A model generated the notes under the pieces. It made no database searches and was not told the DNA's origin. It saw only the letters and a list, made by a program, of their open reading frames with translations. DNA of 64,000 bases, taken from positions 310,001 through 374,000 of the forward strand of contig NZ_JANIDV010000001.1 of NCBI RefSeq assembly GCF_026385505.1, in the 5' to 3' direction. Of the stretch, positions 1 to 9,637 are shown piece after piece. Position 1 is the first letter of the stretch. Each line of letters opens with the position of its first letter. The translations under genes were made by a program, and so were the position numbers. This DNA comes from Bombella dulcis. Lineage in GTDB: Bacteria; Pseudomonadota; Alphaproteobacteria; Acetobacterales; Acetobacteraceae.

Positions 1-3
1 AAA

Positions 4-795
4 TTACGTTTCACCACGGAATCCTGTGGCGATGACATAAAGCTCGCTTGATTCCTTCCGGGATGCCGGTGGCTTGACATGCCTGACAACTGCAAAATTG
101 CGTTTCATCAGGTCCAGCATGTCTTTTTCAGAACCGCCCTGAAAGACCTTGGCGATGAAGGCTCCGTTTTCGGCAAGAATTTTCAGGGCGAAATCAAGGG
201 CATTTTCCGCAAGGGCCATGATGCGGATATGATCCGTGGCAGCATGGCCGGTCGTGTTGGGGGCCATGTCGGACATGACAAGGTCAGCCCTGCCGCCCAG
301 CATGGACTGGAGTCGTTCCGGCATGTCGACCTCCATGAAATCGCCTTCAATGATTTCAGCTCCCGGAACCGGGTCCACGGGCAGAAGGTCCACGCCAATC
401 ACCCTGGCAGCTCCACGCTTGACGGCAATCTGCGCCCAGCCACCCGGTGCGGCCCCGAGGTCCACGACCCGGCTGCCGGGCCTGATGAAGTGGAAACGGT
501 CATCCATTTCCAGCAGCTTGAAGGCAGCACGGGACCGCCAGCCCTGCTGCCGGGCGGCGGAGACATAAGGGTCATTCAGCTGACGGTTCAGCCAGCGTTG
601 CTGCGCCGGTGTACGCCCCCGGGCCTTGCGGAGCTTGACGGTCTGTGTCCGCAGGGTCTGCGAGGTGGCGGCATCGTCTGCCGTGTCCCGTGTGCCGGGC
701 GTGCGGGAATGGCGAAGAGGCTTGCCGGGAATGCGGGGGGCCGTCGTACCGCTCCTGGAGCGGCGGGAGGAAGGGGGCGTATGTTTCGGACTCAT
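4..795 (-). CDS. rlmE: 23S rRNA 2'-O-ribose (uridine) methyltransferase RlmE/FtsJ
   Basis: This 263-residue protein matches the RrmJ/FtsJ family, which 2'-O-methylates a uridine in the A loop of 23S rRNA using SAM. The SAM-binding motif VDLGAAPGG is at about residues 111-119. The K-D-K-E catalytic set is visible as K93 (AAFKL), D177 (SDMAP), K216 (IAKVF) and E251 (SSELYV). About 55 residues of Arg/Pro/Ser-rich sequence precede the core, longer than in E. coli RrmJ. I chose the ATG at 795 because the extra 42 codons of open frame beyond it are low-complexity and run towards the divergent membrane-protein gene. The core identification is secure; the start is less so. Confidence 0.92.
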   Translation of the reverse strand: MSPKHTPPSSRRSRSGTTAPRIPGKPLRHSRTPGTRDTADDAATSQTLRTQTVKLRKARGRTPAQQRWLNRQLNDPYVSAARQQGWRSRAAFKLLEMDDRFHFIRPGSRVVDLGAAPGGWAQIAVKRGAARVIGVDLLPVDPVPGAEIIEGDFMEVDMPERLQSMLGGRADLVMSDMAPNTTGHAATDHIRIMALAENALDFALKILAENGAFIAKVFQGGSEKDMLDLMKRNFAVVRHVKPPASRKESSELYVIATGFRGET

Positions 796-919
796 GGGAG
801 AAGAATAGGCTCTTACCGGGTCTTTGCAAAGTCTGTCTTTTGCCCGGGCAGGACAGCTCCGCTGCCTTCCTGTTGCCGCCCGGTCTGCTTTGCCTGTAAG
901 GGGCGTGCAGGAAATGAGC

Positions 920-1975
920 ATGAACGCTCGGTTTGGAAGAACAGGACAGCTCTTGAGACAGTTTTACGCCGCTTTCGTTCTGGCCGCTCTGGCCCTGTGT
1001 GTGGGTGCCGCTCTGGGATATGGGCACACACCCAGCCTGTATGGTGCCCTCATGGGCGTGGAAGGCGTGGCCATCCTCGCCCTGATGGAAACGGCTGAAT
1101 CCATGGATAATGCCATTGTTGATTACGGCATCCTGAAGACCATGTCGCCCCGCTGGCAGAAGCGTTACATTAGCTGGGGGATGCCGATTTCCGTACTGGG
1201 AATGCGCTTCCTGTTTCCCGTGCTGCTGGTGGCCCTGGTGGCGGGACTGTCCCCGTGGCAGGCGGCCCGTCTGGCTGTGATGGAGCCACAGCGTTACGCC
1301 GCCATCATGCTGGGCGCAAAGGACATGATCTCCGCTTTCGGTGGGGCTTTCCTGCTGCTGATTGCGCTGAATTATTTTCTGGATGACGACAAGACCCATC
1401 ACTGGCTCTCATGGCTGGAGCGTCCGGCGGCCCGTCTGGGTGGGGTGTCGGCCCTGCCTGTCGGGCTGACGCTGGCTGTCCTCATGCTTGTCAGCCGCCT
1501 GATGGGGGTGGGGCATGACCCGATGGCGTTCCTCTTCTGGGGCTGTGGTGGTGTGGCGGCCTATATTCTGGGCAAGGAAACGCTGGTCTGGCTGATCGGC
1601 GAACCGGGAGCCTCCCGTATGGCGGCAGGTGGCGGGCTGCTGACCTTCCTGTATCTGGAATTCATTGATGCCAGCTTCTCGTTTGATGGCGTCATCTCGG
1701 CTTTTGCGATCACGACCGATCCGATTGTCATTGCGCTGGGGCTTGGGGTAGGGGCGATGTTTGTCCGCTCCATGACGCTCTCCATGCTGAAGACCAACGC
1801 TCTGGCCGAGTATGTTTATGTGGAGCATGGGGCATTCTACACCATTTTCATCCTCTCCCTGCTGATGCTGGTCAGCGTGCTGGTGGACGTGCCGGAATGG
1901 GTGACGGGGCTTGTTGGCATCCTTCTGATCGGCGGGGCTTTTCTGGCCAGTGCGCTCCGGCGTCCCGTAAAATGA
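920..1975 (+). CDS. DUF475-family (TerC-like) integral membrane protein
   Basis: This protein of about 351 residues has roughly nine hydrophobic segments. Two acidic membrane motifs, ETAESMDNAIVD near the N-terminus and EFIDASFSFDGVIS in the second half, are typical of the DUF475/TerC superfamily. TerC relatives are linked to tellurite resistance and, in some bacteria, to metal loading of exported proteins, but DUF475 itself has no settled function. The ATG at 920 has AGGA at 909-912 about 7 nt upstream; an ATG at 914 is possible but leaves almost no spacing. The gene is divergent from rlmE. A second, shorter TerC protein lies at 37435-38073. Confidence 0.8.
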   Translation: MNARFGRTGQLLRQFYAAFVLAALALCVGAALGYGHTPSLYGALMGVEGVAILALMETAESMDNAIVDYGILKTMSPRWQKRYISWGMPISVLGMRFLFPVLLVALVAGLSPWQAARLAVMEPQRYAAIMLGAKDMISAFGGAFLLLIALNYFLDDDKTHHWLSWLERPAARLGGVSALPVGLTLAVLMLVSRLMGVGHDPMAFLFWGCGGVAAYILGKETLVWLIGEPGASRMAAGGGLLTFLYLEFIDASFSFDGVISAFAITTDPIVIALGLGVGAMFVRSMTLSMLKTNALAEYVYVEHGAFYTIFILSLLMLVSVLVDVPEWVTGLVGILLIGGAFLASALRRPVK

Positions 1976-1996
1976 AGAAAAACTTTCTTTAGCCCC

Positions 1997-2025
1997 TTGC
2001 GCCGTACGAGGAATGAGGCTAGGAA
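1997..2025 (+). promoter_or_regulatory. Candidate sigma-70 promoter of the tRNA-Gln pair
   Basis: TTGCGC at 1997-2002 and TAGGAA at 2020-2025 are separated by exactly 17 nt, and the -10 box ends 20 nt before the first tRNA-Gln. The same geometry occurs before both tRNA-Val genes in this window. The -10 match is weak, so this is an inference. Confidence 0.4.
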
Positions 2026-2045
2026 CGCCCTCAGCGAACGCCGCT

Positions 2046-2119
2046 TGGGAGATAGTTTAGCGGTAGAACTACCGGCTCTGACCCGGTCAGCCCTGGTTCG
2101 AATCCAGGTCTCCCAGCCA
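2046..2119 (+). tRNA. tRNA-Gln (anticodon CTG), copy 1
   Basis: This is a complete cloverleaf of 74 nt including the encoded CCA. The acceptor stem pairs TGGGAGA with TCTCCCA, the anticodon stem pairs ACCGG with CCGGT, and the loop CTCTGAC puts CTG at positions 34-36, reading CAG (Gln). The T-loop is TTCGAAT. An identical copy follows 39 nt downstream. Confidence 0.97.
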
Positions 2120-2158
2120 TTTTCGTGGTGAGTTTGCAGCGGGAAAAGCCCCACCGCT

Positions 2159-2232
2159 TGGGAGATAGTTTAGCGGTAGAACTACCGGCTCTGACCCGGT
2201 CAGCCCTGGTTCGAATCCAGGTCTCCCAGCCA
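2159..2232 (+). tRNA. tRNA-Gln (anticodon CTG), copy 2
   Basis: This copy is base-for-base identical to the tRNA at 2046-2119. The identity extends about 5 nt into the 5' flank (CCGCT) and 4 nt into the 3' flank, as expected for a recent tandem duplication. Both are probably transcribed together from the promoter near 2000. An AT-rich inverted repeat (ATTTTTC/GAAAAAT) follows at about 2233-2250, without a clear T tract. Confidence 0.97.
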
Positions 2233-2285
2233 TTTTTCCTAAGAAAAATATACCGTGTGTTGCTTCTTGAAGACGGCTGAGTTGC

Positions 2286-3740
2286 ATGACAGGGCGCATC
2301 GCTGTAGCTTGGGCCATCCCCGACCGATCAGAGCTGGAATGTGGTGAGACTGTGGCTGCAAAAATTTCTCCTGACCTGATCGCCCGTTATGGTGGCAACC
2401 TGCCACGCTATACCAGCTATCCAACGGCCGTCAGTTTTTCCGAGGCCATCGGGCCGCGGGATGTAGCGGGCTGGCTCGGGGCACTGCCACCGGGACAGTC
2501 TGTCTCTCTCTATTTCCACGTTCCGTTCTGTGATGAGCTGTGCCGTTTCTGTGCCTGCAACACGGCGGTAATGCGGCAGGAAGAGGGGCGGGAGGTTTAT
2601 GGCGATCTGCTTTTGGATGAGATGCGTCGTGTTGTTGCGCTGGTCGGGCGGGGGCGTGTGGTCCGTCATCTCCATTTTGGGGGCGGTACGCCAACGACCC
2701 TGCCAGAATCAGCTTTGCGGAAGGTCATGGCTGCCGTCCGGGAAGAGTTCCGGCTTGCTGATGATGCTGAACTTGCCATGGAGATGGACCCCCGCCATGT
2801 GCCGGAGGGCATGTTGACCCTGCTGGCAGAGCTTGGTTTCAACCGTATCAGTTTCGGTGTCCAGGACCTTGACCATACCGTGCAGGAAGCCTGCGGGCGG
2901 ATACAGTCTTACGAACAGACCTTGTCCTGCGTCCAGCAGGCCCATGCGGCGGGTGTTCATGGGGTGAATATCGACCTGATTTATGGTCTGCCCTATCAGA
3001 CGGTCGAGAGCGTGCAGGATACGGCCCGACGTGTTGCCGGGATGCGGCCGGACCGTCTGGCCGTGTTCGGTTACGCCCATGTTCCGTGGAAGCAGAAACG
3101 CCAGCAGCTCATTCCGCAGGACTCCCTGCCTTCTTCTGAAGAGCGGTTGCAGCAGGCGGACATGATTGACCGGGTTCTGGTCGAGGAAGGCTATAAGCCC
3201 ATAGGGCTGGATCATTACGCCCATCCGGAAGATGCGATGGCCCGTGCCTATGAGGCAGGGACGCTGCATCGCAATTTTCAGGGTTACACGATTGATGCAT
3301 CGCCCGTCCTGCTGGGGATGGGGGCTTCTGCCATTTCCATGACACCTGACGGGTTCTATCAGAACATTCCGTCCACGGCGGCCTATATTCGGGCATTGAA
3401 AGACAGTGATGGTCTTCCTGTCGCCCGTGGGGTGTTCCGGACGGAAGAGGACCGCTGGCGGGGGAAGGTGATCGAGACCATCATGTGCCTCTCTGGTGTG
3501 GACCTGACGCCCCATATTCCAGAAGGGCAGAGTCTGGACGAGGCATTTGCGGGAGAGCTGGAAGCCCTGCGGCCTTTTGAAGAAGATGGGCTGATCCGTT
3601 GGGACGGCAACCGGGTAAGCCTGACGGAAAAGGGTAAGCCTTTCCTCCGGCATCTGGCGGCCGTGTTCGATACACGGCGCAAGGAACTGGCGGCCGGGAC
3701 GGATGGCAGGCCCACGCCCCGTTTCTCATCATCACTGTGA
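2286..3740 (+). CDS. hemN: Oxygen-independent coproporphyrinogen III oxidase (radical SAM)
   Basis: This 484-residue protein is of normal length for HemN, which converts coproporphyrinogen III to protoporphyrinogen IX without oxygen during haem synthesis. The radical-SAM cluster motif is at C82-x3-C86-x2-C89-x-C91 (CDELCRFCAC), preceded by the family hallmark PRYTSYPTA at about residues 40-48 and followed by the FGGGTPT glycine motif. The first ATG is used here. A GTG at 2352 would remove 22 residues and bring the N-terminus closer to that of E. coli HemN, so the true start is uncertain. The haem gene hemB lies separately at 46-47 kb. Confidence 0.95.
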   Translation: MTGRIAVAWAIPDRSELECGETVAAKISPDLIARYGGNLPRYTSYPTAVSFSEAIGPRDVAGWLGALPPGQSVSLYFHVPFCDELCRFCACNTAVMRQEEGREVYGDLLLDEMRRVVALVGRGRVVRHLHFGGGTPTTLPESALRKVMAAVREEFRLADDAELAMEMDPRHVPEGMLTLLAELGFNRISFGVQDLDHTVQEACGRIQSYEQTLSCVQQAHAAGVHGVNIDLIYGLPYQTVESVQDTARRVAGMRPDRLAVFGYAHVPWKQKRQQLIPQDSLPSSEERLQQADMIDRVLVEEGYKPIGLDHYAHPEDAMARAYEAGTLHRNFQGYTIDASPVLLGMGASAISMTPDGFYQNIPSTAAYIRALKDSDGLPVARGVFRTEEDRWRGKVIETIMCLSGVDLTPHIPEGQSLDEAFAGELEALRPFEEDGLIRWDGNRVSLTEKGKPFLRHLAAVFDTRRKELAAGTDGRPTPRFSSSL

Positions 3741-3767
3741 TGTCAGGCATCATCCGGCCGATTTCCT

Positions 3768-3796
3768 TTGCCTCTATATGCAGAGTGCGTTATGAG
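3768..3796 (+). promoter_or_regulatory. Candidate promoter of guaB
   Basis: TTGCCT (3768-3773) and TATGAG (3791-3796) are separated by 17 nt and lie about 88 nt upstream of the guaB start. An imperfect inverted repeat, CAGCTTA (3807-3813) with TAAGCTG (3832-3838), follows in what would be the transcribed leader and could be an operator or a leader hairpin. Its function is inferred only from position. Confidence 0.4.
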
Positions 3797-3844
3797 ACCC
3801 TGCCAACAGCTTAATATCCTGACTATTGGAATAAGCTGACCTAG

Positions 3845-5368
<1,524 letters not shown>

Positions 5369-5408
5369 GGGGCATTTTTTCCTTTCCTGATGGAGGGAAA
5401 CAGAGTAG

Positions 5409-5428
5409 GCGGGGGCCATGACCCCCGC
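5409..5428 (+). promoter_or_regulatory. Hairpin enclosing the start codon of the RsmB-type gene
   Basis: GCGGGGG (5409-5415) pairs perfectly with CCCCCGC (5422-5428). The 6-nt loop CCATGA contains the ATG start codon, and the purine-rich Shine-Dalgarno-like stretch lies in the 5' arm of the stem. A stem of seven G-C pairs here should restrict ribosome access in the mRNA. The pairing is directly visible; a regulatory effect is inferred. Confidence 0.45.
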
Positions 5429-6731
5429 TGCTCGTCTTTCTGGTGCGATTGATCTGCTTTGTGCGATCCAGAACGCACCGCACCGTCCGGCTGATGCCGT
5501 AGCCAACAATTTTTTCCGTGAACGCCGCTATATTGGTGGTGGCGACCGCAGGGCCATTTCCACTCTCGCGTGGGACGTGCTGCGGGCATGGCGGCGGCTG
5601 CACTGGCATCTGCGGGCGGACCTGCGCTACCGGGATGAGGACATTTCCCCACGGCTGCTCTGTGCGGCCATGCTGCATTTTGTCGGGCAGCCTTTTTCTT
5701 CCATTCAGGCCCTTTTCAGTGGTGAGCGTTATGCGCCTGCCCCCCTGAGCGAGCGTGAGATGATCATGCTGGAGGCTCTGGAAGGGCAGGAGATCAGCAG
5801 TGAAAAACAGTCCCTTCCAGTGCGTCTGGAATATCCGGACTGGCTGCACCCTTATCTGGAAGAGGATTTCGGTGACCGTCTGGAAGAAGAAATGCGTGCC
5901 CTCATGGGGGCACCTTCACTGGACCTGCGGGTAAATCTGCTCAAGGCCACACGGGAGGAAGCCCTGCACCGTCTCAAGCGGGAGGGTTTTCACGGTGAGC
6001 CGACGGCCCTCTCCCCGTGGGGTATCCGTCTGGAAGGACGTCAGCCGGTCACGGCGGCCGCCCTGTTCCGGGAAGGAATGGTGGAGATTCAGGATGAGGG
6101 AAGCCAGCTGATCGCTGCTGCCGTTGATGCCAGGCCGGGGCAGAGATTGCTGGATTACTGCGCCGGGGCTGCCGGAAAGACGCTGGCCCTTGCCATGACG
6201 ATGGAGAATAAAGGGCAGCTCGTCGCCTGTGATGTTTCCCGCGTGCGGCTTGATGGAGCCACGAAACGCCTCCGTCGGGCGGACGTGCATAACGTGACCC
6301 GCCATCTGCTGAGTGAGGGTGACAAATGGACGAAGCGGCGGGAAGGCCAGTTTGATACGGTTCTGGTCGATGCCCCCTGTTCCGGTACGGGGACATGGCG
6401 GCGCAACCCGGATGCCCGTCTGCGCCTGACAGAAGAGGATATCAGGGAACTCTGCGTCAAGCAGGCTGCCATTCTTGATATTGCGGCCCGTCTCGTCCGT
6501 CCGGGCGGAAAGCTGGTTTATGCGACCTGCTCCCTGCTGGGTGTCGAGAACCGGAAACAGATTGAATCCTTCCTGAAGAGGCAGACCCATTACAGCCTGC
6601 TGCCTGCCGAAAAACGCTCGGCCCTCCTGCCGGAATCCCTGCGGCAGGAGGCTCTCTTCTCCCTGACACCGCATGGTTTCGGGACGGACGGTTTCTTCGT
6701 GGCCACGATGGAGAAGGCGGCACAGGGCTGA
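5418..6731 (+). CDS. rsmB: RsmB/NOP2-family rRNA m5C methyltransferase
   Basis: This 437-residue protein has an N-terminal NusB-like domain (about residues 1-130) and a C-terminal SAM-dependent RNA m5C methyltransferase domain. Visible motifs are DYCAGAAGKTLALA (SAM binding), DAPCSGTGTWRRNPD with the release cysteine, and YATCSLLGVEN with the catalytic TCS cysteine. E. coli RsmB modifies C967 of 16S rRNA. Alphaproteobacterial members of this family are often annotated RsmB, but the exact target cytosine cannot be read from sequence. The start codon sits in the loop of a G-C hairpin at 5409-5428. Confidence 0.88.
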   Translation: MTPAARLSGAIDLLCAIQNAPHRPADAVANNFFRERRYIGGGDRRAISTLAWDVLRAWRRLHWHLRADLRYRDEDISPRLLCAAMLHFVGQPFSSIQALFSGERYAPAPLSEREMIMLEALEGQEISSEKQSLPVRLEYPDWLHPYLEEDFGDRLEEEMRALMGAPSLDLRVNLLKATREEALHRLKREGFHGEPTALSPWGIRLEGRQPVTAAALFREGMVEIQDEGSQLIAAAVDARPGQRLLDYCAGAAGKTLALAMTMENKGQLVACDVSRVRLDGATKRLRRADVHNVTRHLLSEGDKWTKRREGQFDTVLVDAPCSGTGTWRRNPDARLRLTEEDIRELCVKQAAILDIAARLVRPGGKLVYATCSLLGVENRKQIESFLKRQTHYSLLPAEKRSALLPESLRQEALFSLTPHGFGTDGFFVATMEKAAQG

Positions 6732-6882
6732 CCCTGGGCGGAGGGGGTGGTTATCCAGTCTGTAGCCTGACGGTAACGCAGATTTGTGCATCTGGCATGA
6801 AAATGGCTACTATCTGATGGTGGCCTTCCCGCCCGCATCGTGGGGCAGGAGGTTCTGTCTGACTGGAGGAAATAGATCCCCT

Positions 6883-8733
6883 ATGGCCTATGATGTTCTC
6901 TTCGGGGTGGTGCTGACATTCGGGGCGGGTATGCTGGCGCAGTGGGTGGCATGGCGTCTGCGTCTGCCGGCCATCGTGCTGCTGTTTGCCATGGGGCTGC
7001 TTTTCGGCCCCGTGCTGGGCTGGCTGCACCCTTCAGAAACACTGGGCCATGCATTCCGCCCGCTGGTCTCCATGCTGGTGGCCCTGATCGTCTTTGAAGG
7101 CGGCATGGTGCTGGATATCCGGCAGCTGCGGGAGGCGGGGCAGGGTGTGGCCCGCCTGACGATGGTGGCCCTGCCCATCAACTGGATATTGGGGGCACTG
7201 GCCGCCCATTATGTCGCCCATCTGGAATGGGGAACCTCTTTCCTTTTCGGTGCCATCATCGTGGTGACGGGGCCGACGGTCATTCTTCCCCTGCTGCGGA
7301 GTGCCAAGCTTCACCCCCGTGTGGCGGCGTTCCTGCGGTGGGAGGCGATCGTCAATGATCCGCTGGGGGCCATTCTGGCCGCCGTGGTCATGCAGATCAT
7401 GCTCCTGCATGTGGACCTGCACAAGCAGCTCTTCTTTGTTCATACATTGCCGGACATGCTGGTGGCAGGGGCGATCTCCGTGGCAGCGGGCATTTTGCCA
7501 GCTTATCTGCTGCGCTATCTCTTCACGCGGGACCTGATGCCGGAGCTGCTGAAGGTGCCGGTCATGGTCACGCTGGCTCTGGTCATTTTCGAGGCCTGCA
7601 CGCTGGCGATGGAAGGGGCAGGCCTGATTGCCGTGACCGTGTTCGGCATGATGCTGACCAACCTGCATATTCCCGGCCTGAACGAGCTGAAACGGACCAA
7701 GGAATCCCTCGTCGTGCTGATGGTGTCCGTCCTGTTCATCCTGCTGACGGCGGACCTGCATCGTGCCGTGCTGGCCAGACTGTCCATTCCCATCCTGCTC
7801 CTGACACTGGTCGTGCTGTTTGTCGTCCGTCCCCTGTGCATTTTTCTGGCCACGCTGGGCACAAGCATAAGCTGGCAGGAGCGGATTTTCGTGGGCTGGA
7901 TCGCCCCACGGGGCATTGTTGCGGCAGCCGTGGCGGGTGCGGCGGGCATCAAGCTCTCGGAGGCGGGCTATGCTTCGGCTGATCTCGTCATGCCTGCCGT
8001 TTTCTGCGTGATTGCCGTGACGATGATCTGTCATGGCTTCTCCCTTGGCCCGCTGGCCCGGCGTCTCCATCTGACACTGTCGAATGAGCCTGCCCTGGTC
8101 ATTCTGGGTGGCAATTCATGGTCGATCGATCTGGCCGCCTGCCTGAATGAAGAGAAGGTGCCCGTGCTGGTGGTGGATACGACCGCCCAGGAACTCATGC
8201 CCGCTGCACGGCGTGGGGTGCCTGTCCTCAAGGCGGAGCTGCTGTCCGCCGCAGGGCAGGAAGCTCTGGAAGAACGGCCTGCCGATTACCTGATCGCCAC
8301 GACGGGGGATGCCATCTATAACGGCATGGTCTGCGGGCACATGGCTCCTCATATGGGGCGGGAAAGGGTCTATCAGGTCAGCCCCGGTGTGGCACGGCTG
8401 GACCTGTATCGTGGCCTGTCCCGTGATGCCCGGGGCAAGGTACTGGGTGAACCGGGCTGGAACTATACCTTCTTCGATACGCTGTTCAGCCGTGGCTGGC
8501 GTTTTGTCAGTGCGACCGTGACGGAAGCGACGCTTGATCTGTTTGACAGGGAAGAGAACCGGCTGGACCTGCTGATTGTCCGTCGGGGTACGGGCATCTT
8601 CATACAGTCGGCGGAAGACCGTGCCCGGACCATGCCGGTTGTGGGGGACCTCGTCATATCCATGAAGGCCCCTGAAGTGCGTGATCCGGCGGCAGACGCA
8701 AAAGAGGAACCAGAGCTGCGTGCAGAGACATAG
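6883..8733 (+). CDS. CPA1-type cation:proton antiporter with C-terminal TrkA-N-like domain
   Basis: This 616-residue protein starts with about 12 membrane helices typical of Na+(K+)/H+ exchangers; polar helix-breaking motifs such as VTGPTVILPLL and EAIVNDPLGAI are conserved. A Rossmann-like regulatory domain begins near residue 405 (LVILGGNSWSIDLAACL...VPVLVVDTT) and resembles TrkA-N/RCK nucleotide-binding domains. I chose the ATG at 6883 because GGAGGA lies at 6865-6870 and the membrane domain begins at once; the 33 codons of open frame upstream are not family-like. Its likely role is pH or cation homeostasis, sensible for an acid-producing host. The ion specificity is unknown. Confidence 0.88.
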   Translation: MAYDVLFGVVLTFGAGMLAQWVAWRLRLPAIVLLFAMGLLFGPVLGWLHPSETLGHAFRPLVSMLVALIVFEGGMVLDIRQLREAGQGVARLTMVALPINWILGALAAHYVAHLEWGTSFLFGAIIVVTGPTVILPLLRSAKLHPRVAAFLRWEAIVNDPLGAILAAVVMQIMLLHVDLHKQLFFVHTLPDMLVAGAISVAAGILPAYLLRYLFTRDLMPELLKVPVMVTLALVIFEACTLAMEGAGLIAVTVFGMMLTNLHIPGLNELKRTKESLVVLMVSVLFILLTADLHRAVLARLSIPILLLTLVVLFVVRPLCIFLATLGTSISWQERIFVGWIAPRGIVAAAVAGAAGIKLSEAGYASADLVMPAVFCVIAVTMICHGFSLGPLARRLHLTLSNEPALVILGGNSWSIDLAACLNEEKVPVLVVDTTAQELMPAARRGVPVLKAELLSAAGQEALEERPADYLIATTGDAIYNGMVCGHMAPHMGRERVYQVSPGVARLDLYRGLSRDARGKVLGEPGWNYTFFDTLFSRGWRFVSATVTEATLDLFDREENRLDLLIVRRGTGIFIQSAEDRARTMPVVGDLVISMKAPEVRDPAADAKEEPELRAET

Positions 8734-8741
8734 TGTTCGGC

Positions 8742-8782
8742 GATCATTCGGGTTAGGGTAGTACCCTATAGGAATGATGATC
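8742..8782. promoter_or_regulatory. Nested inverted repeats upstream of the orphan response regulator
   Basis: An inner perfect palindrome, TAGGGTA (8754-8760), G, TACCCTA (8762-8768), lies inside an outer repeat, ATCATTC (8743-8749) with GAATGAT (8772-8778). The centre is about 94 nt before the regulator's start codon and just after the antiporter gene. A 1-nt spacer suits a dimeric DNA-binding protein better than a hairpin, although the outer arms could also form one. Autoregulation by the response regulator is an inference. Confidence 0.45.
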
Positions 8783-8854
8783 CCTTCTGTCCGTCTGCCC
8801 GTGGGTAGCTGGAGAGGGGGATTTTGAGCGCACTACGGACAGGATTTTTGGGAC

Positions 8855-9559
8855 ATGAATGCTCATCACTCAATACTGATTGTTGACGATGATGATGCTT
8901 TGCGTCTTCTGCTGGCTGAGCAGCTGGAAGAGGATGGAGCGTACCGGGTTGAACAGGCTGCCACTCTTGCGATCGCAGGGGAGGTCATGGACCGCTCCAC
9001 TGGCGGACGGATTGATATTGTCCTGCTGGATGTAAATCTTCCTGACGGGGATGGCCGGGATTTCTGTGCCAGGCTGAGGCATAAGGGCATTCATATTCCC
9101 ATCATCATCATGACAGGCTCCCATGATGAGGATGACGTGATCCGGGGGCTGGATGCCGGTGCGAATGACTATGTTGCCAAGCCCTTCCGCATGGGGGAGC
9201 TGAAAGCCCGCCTGCGGGCGCAGCTGCGCCTTTTTGAAAATAGTGAAGATGTCGTCTTTGACATTGGCCCCTATGTGTTCCAGCCGGCGAGAAAGCAGCT
9301 GACAGACCAGAAAAAAGGCCAGCGGATCCATCTGACGGAAAAGGAAACGGCCATCCTGAAATATCTTTACCGTGCGGGTGGCCAACCGGTGGAGCGGGAG
9401 GTGCTGCTGCATGAAGTCTGGGGCTATCATGCTTCGGTGACGACCCATACGCTGGAGACCCATATTTACCGCCTGCGGCAGAAGATCGAACCCGATCACG
9501 GGCGGGCGGGCATCCTTCTGACGGAAGGGGGCGGTTACTGCCTCAATCCCGACCTCTGA
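8855..9559 (+). CDS. OmpR/PhoB-family response regulator (orphan)
   Basis: This 234-residue protein has an N-terminal receiver domain and a C-terminal winged-helix DNA-binding domain (about 135-232). The receiver has the acidic pocket DDDD at 11-14, phospho-acceptor D59 (LLDVNLPDGDG), T87 and K109 (VAKPF). The output domain ends with the usual THTLETHIYRLRQKIE recognition helix and the wing GGGYCL. No histidine kinase gene is adjacent: the upstream neighbour is an antiporter and the downstream neighbour is convergent xth. Its partner and targets are unknown. A nested dyad lies just upstream. Confidence 0.93.
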   Translation: MNAHHSILIVDDDDALRLLLAEQLEEDGAYRVEQAATLAIAGEVMDRSTGGRIDIVLLDVNLPDGDGRDFCARLRHKGIHIPIIIMTGSHDEDDVIRGLDAGANDYVAKPFRMGELKARLRAQLRLFENSEDVVFDIGPYVFQPARKQLTDQKKGQRIHLTEKETAILKYLYRAGGQPVEREVLLHEVWGYHASVTTHTLETHIYRLRQKIEPDHGRAGILLTEGGGYCLNPDL

Positions 9560-9584
9560 AACGCTCAGATATTTCAGCATGTAG

Positions 9585-9613
9585 AAGGCTGGCGGAGAGA
9601 CCCCGCCAGCCTT
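9585..9613. terminator. Bidirectional rho-independent terminator
   Basis: AAGGCTGGCGG (9585-9595) pairs perfectly over 11 bp with CCGCCAGCCTT (9603-9613) around a 7-nt loop, followed by a T-rich stretch. It lies between the convergent response-regulator and xth genes and can serve both. Confidence 0.9.
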
Positions 9614-9637
9614 TCTTCTAATGTGTCATTCTGTCTT

